A DNA stretch of 64,000 bases from Chitinophaga sp. (GTDB lineage Bacteria; Bacteroidota; Bacteroidia; Chitinophagales; Chitinophagaceae), in NCBI RefSeq assembly GCF_019236475.1, contig NZ_JAFAIX010000002.1, forward strand, positions 62,001 to 126,000, written 5' to 3'. The notes under the pieces were generated by a model. The model did no database searches and was not told the origin of the DNA. It saw nothing but the letters and a program-made list of their open reading frames with translations. This document shows, piece after piece, positions 33,912 through 43,152 of the stretch. The position numbers and the translations under genes were made by a program. Positions within the stretch are counted from its first letter, which is position 1. The number at the start of each line of letters is the position of its first letter.

Positions 33912-35249
33912 TTATAGGTTGCCTGTTGCTTTCAATAATTGATAGTATTGCAATTGTGCCGTCACCTGTGCAGTGGTCAGATCAAAGCGGGATTGCAGCA
34001 ATTGCGTTTCTGCATCCAATAGATCTGTCAACAACGACAGTTGATTGAAGTAGGTATTATTGACAATCCGAAAATTCTCCTGGGCCTGTGCGATATTCTC
34101 TTTAGCTACCTGTATACGGGTAATCGCTTCGGTATAGCGCAGGTATGCGGATCTTACTTCTTCTCTTACTCTATCTTGCGTATCCGAATGTTCAATTTCC
34201 TGACGCATCAGGTTTATCTTAGCCTCTGCTTTCCGGTGTTTGTTCAGATAAAGCTGAGAGATAGGCAGGGAGGCTTTCACCCCGGCCATTCCCAAGCCAT
34301 ATGGATTAAAGGAATACGGATATAAGATGATTTCAGGATACGAGTAATTGTATTCCGCGAACAGTCCTACCTTAGGAAGAATATTCGCTTTCACCTGCTG
34401 GAGCTTGATCTCACTTAATTTTGTTTCTTTCTCCGAAATTTTAAATTCAAAAGAATGCGTATAGGCATCCTGCAGAAAATCTTCGTAGGTGCGTTGCTGT
34501 GAGGATAGATCTACGGTATCTGCTGCCACATGAATAATAGCGGTATCAGGTGCTCCCATCATGATATTGAGCCGCTGGGTAGCGATCTTCAGGCTATTGC
34601 GAATTTCCAGTAGCGTCATTCTCTGCTTAGAGAGCTTCAATTCCGCCCGTAGTACATCGCTTTTAAGTACTACGCCATTTTGCAACAACTGGCGTATCTC
34701 TTCCAATTCTTTTTCCCGTTCTGATATGTCCTGGAGCATGACGCTCTCGTATTGCTCATTTCGGTAGATATCGAGATAATAGGCAGCAGCTTTGAATCGG
34801 ATTTCTGATTCGGTCAAATTCTTCTGTTCTTTTGCCAGCTCTGTTTCTGTGGTAGCAGCGGTGATTTCACGGTTTAACTTTCCACCGTTATAGAGGTTGA
34901 AATATGCTTCTCCGTTCACTTTATAAGTCCCCTTCTTTTCAATGGGGATCTGTGTTGGCGCCTTTAAAAGTCCGTCTTCATACAAAGTAAAATTGGAAAA
35001 CCTGCCATACATACCATTGGCACTCACTTCGGGCAGCTTCTCCGATTTGGCCGTTTTAACACGTTCATCTGCACTTTGGACTTTCAGTTGCTGCATCTGC
35101 AACTGTTTGTTATATGTGGCGGTTCTTTTCCAAACTTCTAGAAGTGTCAGTGTGTTCTTGTGTTCAGGGTCCTGGCTAAAGGCATTCATGCTGCCGGAAA
35201 GTGCTATCAGCAACACTCCCGCCAGTATCTTATTACTAATTGTAGACAT
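33912..35249 (-). CDS. TolC-family outer membrane efflux channel
   Basis: A 445-residue outer membrane factor with signal peptide (ILAGVLLIALSGSMNAFSQ) and two OEP repeats of long coiled coils (ESEIRFKAAAYYLDIYRNEQYESVMLQ; VREEVRSAYLRYTEAITRIQVAKENIAQAQENFRIV), forming the trimeric channel-tunnel. I start at ATG 35249, which gives a proper signal peptide; the ATG at 35279 adds ten residues and includes a likely promoter box (AACTTTGC). It is first in the tolC-emrA-emrB order and divergent from an AraC regulator. Confidence 0.92.
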   Translation of the reverse strand: MSTISNKILAGVLLIALSGSMNAFSQDPEHKNTLTLLEVWKRTATYNKQLQMQQLKVQSADERVKTAKSEKLPEVSANGMYGRFSNFTLYEDGLLKAPTQIPIEKKGTYKVNGEAYFNLYNGGKLNREITAATTETELAKEQKNLTESEIRFKAAAYYLDIYRNEQYESVMLQDISEREKELEEIRQLLQNGVVLKSDVLRAELKLSKQRMTLLEIRNSLKIATQRLNIMMGAPDTAIIHVAADTVDLSSQQRTYEDFLQDAYTHSFEFKISEKETKLSEIKLQQVKANILPKVGLFAEYNYSYPEIILYPYSFNPYGLGMAGVKASLPISQLYLNKHRKAEAKINLMRQEIEHSDTQDRVREEVRSAYLRYTEAITRIQVAKENIAQAQENFRIVNNTYFNQLSLLTDLLDAETQLLQSRFDLTTAQVTAQLQYYQLLKATGNL

Positions 35250-35335
35250 ACATGTGACGATGAAGCTGCAAAGTTCCATTCAGTTGGGTAATTATTTTTT
35301 CTATAAATTGCCATAAAATTGTTAGAACCGGCCAA

Positions 35336-36157
35336 ATGGAACATATCAACTATGACCAGATTCTTGCCGACGCAGATGAGTTACCTCAGTCGGCGTACAT
35401 ATGGCATTGGAAAACCGAACACCACTTCCCTTTCCATAAGCATAACAAAGGACAACTAACGTATGTTGAAGGAGGTGCGGCTTTTTTATATACCAGGGAG
35501 AAAACATATTTCCTGCCTGCAAGGCATTACATGTGGGTACCAGCGGGTGTAGAGCATTATTTTGCCCATCGGTATCCGGCGAATTATGTGCGCACGATTT
35601 ATTTTTTTTCAGAGAAGGAAGACAAGCAGCATCCGTTCTACAGTACTACTGGCATTTACCCGGTCACCAATCTCCTATTGGAAATGCTCCTGTATACGGC
35701 TAAGTGGGAAGGTAATGTGCTGCCGGGTTCTCGGCCATATGCGTTTATCAAGGCGATGAAGAATATCTTGCCGGATATCAGTACTAGTCCTCTTCCTATT
35801 ACCCTCCCTACCAGCGATCATCCGCGAATGCGGCCCATTCTTAAATACATCCAGGAGAACCTCAGCGAACCATTGTCTATGGAGAGTGTATGCCATCAAT
35901 TTAATACTAGCGAACGTACCCTCACCAGGATGTTCCGTTCTTCTATGGATATTTCCTTCTTTCAATACCTGAAACTGGCCCGCATGGCCCGTGCCATGGG
36001 CTATTTGATTGAAACGGATAAAACTATCAGTGAAATCGCCTGGGATACGGGCTATAACAGTGTTTCTGCCTTCAGTAATACCTTCTTTAAATTAACGGGC
36101 AAACGCCCATCGGATTATCAGCATCTTAGTAAAAGTATTCCGCCGGAGGAGCTGTAA
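35336..36157 (+). CDS. AraC-family transcriptional regulator
   Basis: A 273-residue regulator with an N-terminal cupin-like sensor domain (HHFPFHKHNKGQLTYVEGGAAFLYT...WVPAGVEHYFAHR) and a C-terminal double HTH (about 165-265: SMESVCHQFNTSERTLTRMF; TISEIAWDTGYNSVSAFSNTFFKLTGKRPSDYQ). It is divergent from the TolC-HlyD-MFS operon with about 85 bases between starts and is its probable regulator. The His-rich N-terminal pocket suggests a small ligand, identity unknown. Confidence 0.93.
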   Translation: MEHINYDQILADADELPQSAYIWHWKTEHHFPFHKHNKGQLTYVEGGAAFLYTREKTYFLPARHYMWVPAGVEHYFAHRYPANYVRTIYFFSEKEDKQHPFYSTTGIYPVTNLLLEMLLYTAKWEGNVLPGSRPYAFIKAMKNILPDISTSPLPITLPTSDHPRMRPILKYIQENLSEPLSMESVCHQFNTSERTLTRMFRSSMDISFFQYLKLARMARAMGYLIETDKTISEIAWDTGYNSVSAFSNTFFKLTGKRPSDYQHLSKSIPPEEL

Positions 36158-36235
36158 TTTTTTCCGCTCAGGGAAAAGCGCTTGTATTTAAGATCGATTT
36201 GTGTAATCTTACTGTACAATCAAGATCTAAATCAC

Positions 36236-37774
36236 ATGAACCCACTTAAAAAACACCTGCTGATTCCTCTGCTGATCAGCGGTATTAGCGCCACTACAGT
36301 GATCGCGCAGCAGAAAGCCAACAAACCTACTCCAGTGGCCGGAGAAACCACCAAACCATCAGTGACCCTCAACCCTGATACTACTATAATGAGTCAGCAT
36401 GAGGTAACGATTAAGGGACAGAAAATCTCCTATAAGGTGACTTCTGGCACTCAGCCTGTCTGGGATGACAATGGTAAAGCGGTGGCAGGTATCTTCTTCA
36501 ACTATTATGAAAGAACGGATATAAAAGACAAAGGATCACGTCCGTTGGTCATTTCCTTTAATGGTGGTCCGGGATCAGCGTCTGTATGGATGCAGATTGC
36601 ATATACAGGCCCTAAATTGCTGAACATAGATGAAGAAGGTTATCCGGTACAACCCTATGGCCTACACGAAAACAATCAGTCCATTCTGGATATAGCGGAT
36701 ATATTATATGTAGATCCAGTGAACACGGGCTTTTCAAGGATCGTTTCAAAAGATACGCCGAGAGAAAAGTTCTTTGGTGTGAATGCAGATATCAAATATC
36801 TGGCAGAATGGATTAATACTTTTGTATCCCGCAACAATCGCTGGGGCTCTCCTAAATACCTTATTGGAGAAAGCTATGGCACCACAAGGGTTTCGGGTCT
36901 AGCCCTGGAACTGCAAAATGCCCAGTGGATGTATCTGAATGGCGTTATTCTCGTATCCCCGACGGATTTAGGTATCAATCGTAATGGCCCGGTGAATGCC
37001 GCCTTGCGCCTTCCTTATTTCGCTGCTACGGCCTGGTATCACAAGGCGCTGGCTGCCGATTTACAGCAGAAAGACCTGACCGCTATGCTGCCCGAAGTAG
37101 AAGCATTTACCATCAATGAACTGATCCCTGCTATCAGTCAGGGGGCTTTCCTCGATGAGGCCAAACGTAAAGCGATTGCTACGAAAATGGCGAGGTATTC
37201 AGGGCTCTCCGAGCAAGTAATTCTCCAGTATAACCTGGATGTCCCTACGGACTTCTTCTGGAAAGAATTGTTGAGAGATAAAGGCTTCACAGTGGGAAGG
37301 CTGGATAGTCGCTACCGTGGCATTGACCGCCAACTTGCGGGCGAAAGACCAGACTTCAATCCCGAATTGACTAGCTGGTTACATTCCTTTACTCCAGCGA
37401 TCAATATGTATTTAAGAGATGAGCTAGGTTTCAAAACAGACCTCAAATATATGATGCTCGGCCCTGTGCATCCATGGGATTTTAACAATGATAATTCAGG
37501 AGAGAATCTTCGTCAGGCAATGGCCCAGAACCCTTACTTACATGTAATGATACAGTCGGGTTACTACGATGGCGCTTGTGATTACTTCAATGCCAAATAC
37601 AGCATGTGGCAACTGGATCCTGGTGGCCGTATGAAAGACAGGCTGTCTTGGAAAGGTTATCGGAGTGGACATATGATGTACCTACGTAAAGATGACCTGG
37701 CCACTGGCAGTGAGGATATCCGGGACTTCATCAAGGCTGCCTTGCCTAAACCAGGTACCCCCGCGAAGTATTAA
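36236..37774 (+). CDS. Secreted S10-family serine carboxypeptidase
   Basis: A 512-residue alpha/beta hydrolase with signal peptide (LLIPLLISGISATTVIAQQ). The oxyanion region is FNGGPGSASVW, the nucleophile elbow is GES213YGTTR, an Asp candidate lies in DGACDYFNAKY and the catalytic His in RSGHMMYLR. This is the order of S10 carboxypeptidases, which remove C-terminal residues from peptides at acid pH. I chose ATG 36236; the TTG at 36182 would place 18 non-signal residues in front. Probably periplasmic. Confidence 0.93.
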   Translation: MNPLKKHLLIPLLISGISATTVIAQQKANKPTPVAGETTKPSVTLNPDTTIMSQHEVTIKGQKISYKVTSGTQPVWDDNGKAVAGIFFNYYERTDIKDKGSRPLVISFNGGPGSASVWMQIAYTGPKLLNIDEEGYPVQPYGLHENNQSILDIADILYVDPVNTGFSRIVSKDTPREKFFGVNADIKYLAEWINTFVSRNNRWGSPKYLIGESYGTTRVSGLALELQNAQWMYLNGVILVSPTDLGINRNGPVNAALRLPYFAATAWYHKALAADLQQKDLTAMLPEVEAFTINELIPAISQGAFLDEAKRKAIATKMARYSGLSEQVILQYNLDVPTDFFWKELLRDKGFTVGRLDSRYRGIDRQLAGERPDFNPELTSWLHSFTPAINMYLRDELGFKTDLKYMMLGPVHPWDFNNDNSGENLRQAMAQNPYLHVMIQSGYYDGACDYFNAKYSMWQLDPGGRMKDRLSWKGYRSGHMMYLRKDDLATGSEDIRDFIKAALPKPGTPAKY

Positions 37775-37793
37775 TTGTAGGGAATGTATATAA

Positions 37794-37828
37794 ACAAAAA
37801 AGCCGCATATGATATGCGGCTTTTTTGT
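37794..37828. terminator. Bidirectional terminator
   Basis: A 16-bp perfect stem (37794-37809 with 37813-37828) with A6 and T6 within the arms, between the convergent S10 peptidase and barrel-protein genes. Confidence 0.93.
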
Positions 37829-37849
37829 TATAGGGAGACACGATCTACA

Positions 37850-38617
37850 CTATATCTTATAGCTTACACCTAGCATCATGTAGATGTTATAGAGTGGAAA
37901 GTCTAATCCTTTGAATTCATTTGGGAATACTGGTTTCAAGCCCCAGGAGAGATTTCCGATTACGCTAAGGCGTTTGCCTACCCTACGTTCAGCGCCTCCT
38001 TGCAAGCCAGCGTCGAATTTACGTACATCGCGGCCGAAGTCGAAAGAGGCTTCATCTACGATAATTTTTTCGCCGGTAGGGCCTCCGTTGCGGATGTAGC
38101 CATCGGACACTGTTCCGTAGAAGTTGCTACTGAACTTCCAGGAGAAATAACCGCCGAGGGAAAAGCGCCAGTTATCATTGGGTGTAAAGACCGCACTTAC
38201 CGGGAAGGTAACATAAGCATTACGGACAATGGTCTTGTTCTTACCCGTAAAGGTTCCCTCAAAAGTACCAGTGGAAGAACCATCTTTCACGGTGATCACC
38301 GTAGGGAAATACATCACCTCATCTTTGGTGCCCATTCCTTTGAAATCCAGTTTTACACCTACTGCGGCGCCCCATTTACGTGTAGCCCTGAGAGATAGTT
38401 CATAACCCAGCGCCGGCGTGAATTCCGGCCAGTAGCCTTTGATAGCTCGAATGGTATTAGGCAGTCCTACAGGAGCTGTTCCTCCGAAGTTGAAGCCCGC
38501 AATAATCCTATGTTCCAGGAAAGGCTTAAAAGTAGTAGTGCTATCCTGTGCGCGAAGCGATCCAGCAACCGAGATGATCAAAAATAAAACGGTCAGTCTT
38601 TTATATATCCTATTCAT
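37850..38617 (-). CDS. Outer membrane beta-barrel protein (porin-like family)
   Basis: A 255-residue protein with signal peptide (VLFLIISVAGSLRAQ) and alternating amphipathic strands typical of small OmpA-like or PorT-like barrels, ending with an aromatic-rich strand (YNIYMMLGVSYKI). No OmpA peptidoglycan-binding domain. It starts 15 bases after the PCMD lipoprotein gene ends on the same strand, so the two form an operon and may act at the cell surface together. Function unknown. Confidence 0.8.
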   Translation of the reverse strand: MNRIYKRLTVLFLIISVAGSLRAQDSTTTFKPFLEHRIIAGFNFGGTAPVGLPNTIRAIKGYWPEFTPALGYELSLRATRKWGAAVGVKLDFKGMGTKDEVMYFPTVITVKDGSSTGTFEGTFTGKNKTIVRNAYVTFPVSAVFTPNDNWRFSLGGYFSWKFSSNFYGTVSDGYIRNGGPTGEKIIVDEASFDFGRDVRKFDAGLQGGAERRVGKRLSVIGNLSWGLKPVFPNEFKGLDFPLYNIYMMLGVSYKI

Positions 38618-38632
38618 TGTAGCATTGGTTCT

Positions 38633-39703
38633 TTATTCGTGAATAATCTTCAAACTGTCTACCAGCAAGCGACTGCCGATAGCGCCTTCATATTTATCTC
38701 CGTTCTGGCTGGAAGAAATAACGATCGCCATCATCATGCTTCCTGAAGTAATAGCATTAGGTTTATATACAAATGGCAGATCAAAGCGGGTAAAGTTTCC
38801 TCTGGCAGAACCGTCAGGCAATTGGGCTACTGCTACAATTCTATCTGAAGTATGGATATTGGTACCATCAAGGCGGGTAGTGCCTCTATAGAGCACCGCG
38901 TAGATAGAGCAGGAATCAATTACACCTGGTACAGGCTTTCCGGCTTTATTCTGGTAGGTTGCGCCGGGATTGTATTTATAATAGCCCGTAAACCTCGCTG
39001 CACGGCCCAGGTAAGGCTGTCCGAATTGTGTAGCTGCCAGTGGCTGCGTGATAGCATACTTACTGTCAAATACCCCGAGATACAGCGAACCGGCGAATAA
39101 TTTGATGCCCATAATGCCGGATAAGGTAGTGCCGCCACGTGTTTCCAATACGGCGGAATAATTGCCGTGATAGGCTTCCGTTGTATCGCGTAGTGGATAA
39201 GCAGCGGGATCTTTGGGAACGCCTGCTAGTGATACGCCTGGGTTACCGGAAGACCAAATCTGCGAGGAATCTGGTTCAATGGGATACAAGTACTTAGAAG
39301 TAGGTTGAATAACCCATTGTTCAAAGTCCCATGCCCAGGTACCAATGTTTACCACTTCTATGGTATACACTTTATGGTATTTCCCGCTCTGGGAAGTAAC
39401 CGTGTATTGCTGCAAGCTGGTGGAATCAAATCGCAGGGTATCTCCTGCAGGTGGGTTAATAGTAGCGCCGGGCGTTACTACAATTCTAGGTACAATACCG
39501 CTGTCGTAAGCATTCTTTTTCAGGTAGAGCAATACTTTCGCATTCGCTTGATCAATAAAAACATCGCCTGAGAGATATTTCTTATCGACGATAAAAGAGT
39601 CGATGTCTGCTTCCGGGTTAAGAGGGGCATCCTTGATGCAACTGGTAAATAGTAGTGCAAACAAAGCAATAGCCGCCAGGAAGCCTGGTTTCCGTAAATT
39701 CAT
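38633..39703 (-). CDS. PCMD-domain surface lipoprotein
   Basis: A 356-residue lipoprotein with lipobox LLFTSC near the N-terminus. The middle 90 residues form a DUF4493-like or Ig-like module (SFIVDKKYLSGDVFIDQANAKVLLYLKK), followed by the putative carbohydrate metabolism domain (WAWDFEQWV...PYLGRAARFTGYYKYNPG...GSRLLVDSLKIIHE), a jelly-roll typical of Bacteroidota glycan-acting lipoproteins. I start at ATG 39703; a TTG at 39724 is in frame. It is paired with the downstream barrel protein and probably surface-exposed. Confidence 0.85.
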   Translation of the reverse strand: MNLRKPGFLAAIALFALLFTSCIKDAPLNPEADIDSFIVDKKYLSGDVFIDQANAKVLLYLKKNAYDSGIVPRIVVTPGATINPPAGDTLRFDSTSLQQYTVTSQSGKYHKVYTIEVVNIGTWAWDFEQWVIQPTSKYLYPIEPDSSQIWSSGNPGVSLAGVPKDPAAYPLRDTTEAYHGNYSAVLETRGGTTLSGIMGIKLFAGSLYLGVFDSKYAITQPLAATQFGQPYLGRAARFTGYYKYNPGATYQNKAGKPVPGVIDSCSIYAVLYRGTTRLDGTNIHTSDRIVAVAQLPDGSARGNFTRFDLPFVYKPNAITSGSMMMAIVISSSQNGDKYEGAIGSRLLVDSLKIIHE

Positions 39704-39744
39704 CCGTTTAACTATTATATTCAAAAAATCGTTAACATTGCGCC

Positions 39745-40269
39745 ATGTCTGATAAAGAAAGATTCAAACGTGTAAGTATATACGCTGCAAAATGCGTTAC
39801 TGGCGTTGTTATAGTGAGCCTCCTTTCATGGTTATTTGGCTACAAAGATACAGTATGGGTGCTAATTTCCGTGATGTTAGTATTATCCCCGGATGGATCT
39901 GACGCGGTTACGCTGGCGGTTACACGTATCAAAGCCAATCTGATAGGGGCTTTATCGGGTTTCCTATTAATCCTCATTCATCTTAATCAGTCGTTGATGA
40001 CAAACATTGTGGTGTTCATGAGCATTGCTGTGGTAATAACGGTAGTTCTTTGTAACTTACTGAAACTGGAAGCAGCCACTCGCACCGCATTGGCTGCAAC
40101 GATTATTGTCATGACACATGAGGCCGGCTTACATGTCTGGGATACCGCTATTGAGCGGGTGGGCTCTGTGGTAACAGGATGTCTGTTGGGCTTAGTTATT
40201 ACATTTATATTTCATAACAAATTTACGCAAAAGACTGTAGATCAAGTAGATATTCATCAGGAAGCATAA
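39745..40269 (+). CDS. FUSC-family membrane protein (short form)
   Basis: A 174-residue membrane protein with five to six hydrophobic segments resembling the FUSC/aromatic acid exporter domain (SWLFGYKDTVWVLISVMLVLSPDGSDAVTLAVTRIKANLIGALSG; AATRTALAATIIVMTHEAG; IERVGSVVTGCLLGLVITFIF). The soluble domain seen in larger relatives is missing, so it is a half-size form that would need to pair. The substrate is unknown. It diverges from the PCMD gene and precedes a PAP2 gene that has its own -7 box. Confidence 0.8.
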   Translation: MSDKERFKRVSIYAAKCVTGVVIVSLLSWLFGYKDTVWVLISVMLVLSPDGSDAVTLAVTRIKANLIGALSGFLLILIHLNQSLMTNIVVFMSIAVVITVVLCNLLKLEAATRTALAATIIVMTHEAGLHVWDTAIERVGSVVTGCLLGLVITFIFHNKFTQKTVDQVDIHQEA

Positions 40270-40295
40270 TACAGAATTACTACAGAATCTGCCTT

Positions 40296-40303
40296 TACTT
40301 TTG
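40296..40303 (+). promoter_or_regulatory. -7 box of the PAP2 gene
   Basis: TACTTTTG followed by C lies 18 bases before the ATG at 40322. It also argues against an upstream in-frame TTG at 40301 as start codon. Confidence 0.5.
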
Positions 40304-40321
40304 CGGCACAAGGAGAGTTGC

Positions 40322-41164
40322 ATGAAGAAACTGATTTTGATGGTTGGCATTTCCCTCACTTGCCTGGAGACCATAACCGCGCAGCAGTCGGTTGTTACAG
40401 ATACGACAGCTAATAACCATTCTGTTCTGAAAGATTCTATTCCCTTGACAGGGGCAAAGCCTGAACCTTCAACTGTTAAATTGCCTCATGGAGCGGATAG
40501 CCGTTTCCGATGTTCAGCCGCAGGATTAATCATTCCTTCAGCGATGGTAACATATGGTTTCATTGCGCTCAACAACCCTTCTCTGCGGGATCTAAACCGC
40601 AGTACCAAATCAGAATTATCGGAAGATCATCCCAGATTTAATACCGGTATAGATAACGTGCTGCAATACACGCCTACGGCAGCCGTATACGTATTGAATC
40701 TCGCTGGGATTCATGGTAAGCACAATCTGCGGGACCGTACTATTATCTTGGGTATCTCCGCAGTGATTACAGCAGGTACTACCCGCATTCTGAAAACCAG
40801 CACGCATGAAGAACGTCCGGATGGCAGTAATAACCTGAGTTTTCCTAGTGGCCATACTAGCAATGCTTTTATGGGAGCTGAATTTCTTTACCAGGAGTAT
40901 AAGGATGTATCTCCATGGATTGGCGTTGCCGGATATGCAGTAGCCACGGCTACAGGCGCCTTGCGTATGCTCAATAACCGCCATTGGCTGAGCGATGTAG
41001 TGGCAGGTGCCGGAATTGGTATCTTGGGAACCAAAGCAGCTTATTGGATGTATCCTTTTGTACAACGTAAATTATTTCCTGGGAAAAAAGATATGGTAGT
41101 GTTACCATATTACAATGCGGAATGGAAAAGTATGGGATTAAGCCTTTCACTAACCAAGTTCTAA
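40322..41164 (+). CDS. PAP2-family phosphatase with signal peptide
   Basis: A 280-residue protein with an N-terminal signal sequence (LILMVGISLTCLETITAQQ) and a type-2 phosphatidic acid phosphatase domain. The three-part signature is visible: KTSTHEERPDG, FPSGHTSNAF and RHWLSDVVAG, although the Ser of the SR in part 3 is replaced (RMLNNRHWLSD). It may act on undecaprenyl pyrophosphate or lipid phosphates on the periplasmic face. Start at ATG 40322 after a -7 box. Confidence 0.88.
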   Translation: MKKLILMVGISLTCLETITAQQSVVTDTTANNHSVLKDSIPLTGAKPEPSTVKLPHGADSRFRCSAAGLIIPSAMVTYGFIALNNPSLRDLNRSTKSELSEDHPRFNTGIDNVLQYTPTAAVYVLNLAGIHGKHNLRDRTIILGISAVITAGTTRILKTSTHEERPDGSNNLSFPSGHTSNAFMGAEFLYQEYKDVSPWIGVAGYAVATATGALRMLNNRHWLSDVVAGAGIGILGTKAAYWMYPFVQRKLFPGKKDMVVLPYYNAEWKSMGLSLSLTKF

Positions 41165-41484
41165 GCGCTACTCAAAAGGCTTACTCAAAGTGGCATAGTG
41201 GGGATTTCTTTTAATCTGCATAATATTAGCAAATGATTATGCTGCCAGGGGTTATTCATCTGCACCTATCTAAAACGTGAGACCCTAAAGATAACACCAT
41301 GGTAATGAACACCATCTTAAAATTAGCAGATGGCAAAACTCCCTAAATTATCCGGATAAATTTGTAAACGGCTCGTTAATTAGAGAATTTTAAATCCTGG
41401 TTGCAATAAATCTGGTTTTGTTAACATCTAATAAAGGAATCAACAAATTAATAGAGATAATTTCATTCTGACTTAAGATCAGTT
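41165..41484. other. Non-coding, AT-rich region
   Basis: No gene or RNA was recognised in these 320 bases. A weak 7-bp stem (41218-41224 with 41236-41242) lies near the PAP2 gene end; the rest is AT-rich and probably holds the promoter of the two paralogous small genes that follow. Confidence 0.6.
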
Positions 41485-41925
41485 ATGATTTACTCTATTA
41501 TTGCCCCCATTGGAGTTGTTATACTCTGTATTTTTGCCCTTGTATTGTTGTTGACTACAGAAGGATATCTCTCGCAAACGCACGTACCAAGAGAGGAGCA
41601 TACAAAGCCCCCTCCAACCAAGGACAGAACTCCTTCAAAGGAGGAGAAAATATGTGCCTTGGATGTAGTGACCCTGGTAAAATACCCCCTTTCTGAAGAC
41701 AGCGAGGAAGCTGTTGAATATCTCCGGAATAACGGTCATGCGTCTGTGAAAGTGACGGTCAGACAGGAGAAATGTTGTTCTGCCAGATGGCAGACAAGTC
41801 TGCTCGTATTTAATAGGGTTTTGCCTGGTGAGGAAATTGCATTGGGCTTTGCCGGCCACGACGAGTCCGATGATGATATTGTCAGTGCAGCACATACGAT
41901 ATTATCCGCTGAGTACCTTTCCTAA
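41485..41925 (+). CDS. Membrane-anchored protein of unknown family (tandem paralogue A)
   Basis: A 146-residue protein with one N-terminal transmembrane helix (about 4-24, SIIAPIGVVILCIFALVLLLTT), a Pro/Lys-rich linker and a soluble domain. The domain core (HASVKVTVRQEKCCSARWQTSLLVFNRVLPGEEIALGFAGHDESDDD) lines up with that of the next gene (RWITVAVKQI...TRLITNIAPGEERRLGHADD), so the two are tandem paralogues. No known domain was recognised. The gap to the next gene is 17 bases. Probably an operon; function unknown. Confidence 0.65.
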   Translation: MIYSIIAPIGVVILCIFALVLLLTTEGYLSQTHVPREEHTKPPPTKDRTPSKEEKICALDVVTLVKYPLSEDSEEAVEYLRNNGHASVKVTVRQEKCCSARWQTSLLVFNRVLPGEEIALGFAGHDESDDDIVSAAHTILSAEYLS

Positions 41926-41942
41926 TCATCTTTTTTAACCAC

Positions 41943-42485
41943 TTGTATATGTACGCACCTTTTATATTCCTCTCTGCCTGTATTATTACCTATTTACTGT
42001 ATAGATCTCAGACGCTTCGGAAATCTATGAAGAAAAAGCGCCAGTACCAGCCCTGGGAAGGTGAAGACGCGATGGTGGATGCTCGCATTGTGGGCATTTC
42101 CAATCAGCTATTTCCATTGTCTCGTTATATGCGTAGTCTCCGCAATAACTCTCATTCCAGGTGGATTACAGTGGCTGTCAAACAGATTATCAGAACAGAT
42201 ATGGGCACTACCTGTGATACCAGGCTGATAACAAACATTGCTCCGGGAGAAGAAAGAAGACTAGGCCATGCGGATGATGTGCAGGAAGGAAAATACCGCA
42301 TCTTTATTGGTTACGAAATAATATGGGCTAGGTACACGCCAGTGCCAAAATGGTTTCAGCCTAAACCCAAACGATTCCCAACTCCTGCGGAAATGTACGA
42401 TGAGGTAATGCGGAAATATAAGCCACAGCCCATCCGGGAATTGGAACAACAAGAAGGCCCTCTCTCCGACGGCCTGTGGCCTTAA
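41943..42485 (+). CDS. Membrane-anchored protein of unknown family (tandem paralogue B)
   Basis: A 180-residue protein with an N-terminal transmembrane helix (about 4-20), a basic stretch (KSMKKKRQYQPW) and a beta-rich soluble domain related to the upstream gene through the VxVxQ...LxxNxxPGEExxLGxAxxD pattern. The two upstream cysteines (KCCS) are replaced in this copy. A Pro-rich C-terminal tail is unique to it. It ends one base before the convergent PAP2 gene. Function unknown. Confidence 0.65.
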   Translation: MYMYAPFIFLSACIITYLLYRSQTLRKSMKKKRQYQPWEGEDAMVDARIVGISNQLFPLSRYMRSLRNNSHSRWITVAVKQIIRTDMGTTCDTRLITNIAPGEERRLGHADDVQEGKYRIFIGYEIIWARYTPVPKWFQPKPKRFPTPAEMYDEVMRKYKPQPIRELEQQEGPLSDGLWP

Positions 42486-42486
42486 T

Positions 42487-43149
42487 TCAGGGTTTCATGC
42501 CAGCGGCAAAACCCTTTCCATCAACATATGCTAGCCAAGCCATCGTCAGAAATACCCCTACCGCTGAACCAGCCGTAACATCTTCGAAGAAGTGCTGACT
42601 CATATACATCCTGGAGTATCCTACCAAAATGGCTAATAACAGGAATACCAATGACCAGACTTTGTTTTTGGTAAAATGAGCAAGTACGGTAGCTGCCGTA
42701 AAGGCACAAATGGTATGCCCTGAAGGAAAGCTTCTGAAATTATCTAGTACATCCACACCAGGTACATAGTAGATATGCGGAATGCGAGGGTCTGCATTCG
42801 CCTTATGTATTAGTTGTTCAAAATAGCGGTGCGGTCTTGGAAAGGCGACCATGAACTTCAAGAAAAACCCCACCAGCGAGGTAAAGCAATAGGCGGTAGC
42901 CAATACGAAGCTTTCCCGTTTATTGATAAAGAAAAGTACGACTACCAGTGTCACAGCGGCGCCCGTACTTCCCAGATGTGTCACTTTCGGAAAGAACCAG
43001 TCGCCAAACCCGGTATGTAAGCTATTAATGAAGAAATAAATATCCTCTCGGCTATGCGTTAGTTTGATGCCAATTAACAGGGCCAGCAGTGGCAGATAAG
43101 CCCAGATAAAATATTTTACGCTTTGATATACTTTCTGAAATTGATTCAT
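42487..43149 (-). CDS. PAP2-family membrane phosphatase
   Basis: A 220-residue six-helix PAP2 protein. The signature parts are KFMVAFPRPHRYFE, FPSGHTICAF and SRMYMSQHFFEDVTAG, all intact including SR-x5-H-x3-D. This is the layout of membrane lipid phosphatases such as PgpB, LpxE or undecaprenyl-PP phosphatases. It lies 3 bases after the metallo-hydrolase gene on the same strand, so it ends a MarR-DinB-hydrolase-PAP2 gene run. The substrate cannot be decided. Confidence 0.9.
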   Translation of the reverse strand: MNQFQKVYQSVKYFIWAYLPLLALLIGIKLTHSREDIYFFINSLHTGFGDWFFPKVTHLGSTGAAVTLVVVLFFINKRESFVLATAYCFTSLVGFFLKFMVAFPRPHRYFEQLIHKANADPRIPHIYYVPGVDVLDNFRSFPSGHTICAFTAATVLAHFTKNKVWSLVFLLLAILVGYSRMYMSQHFFEDVTAGSAVGVFLTMAWLAYVDGKGFAAGMKP

Positions 43150-43152
43150 TCG

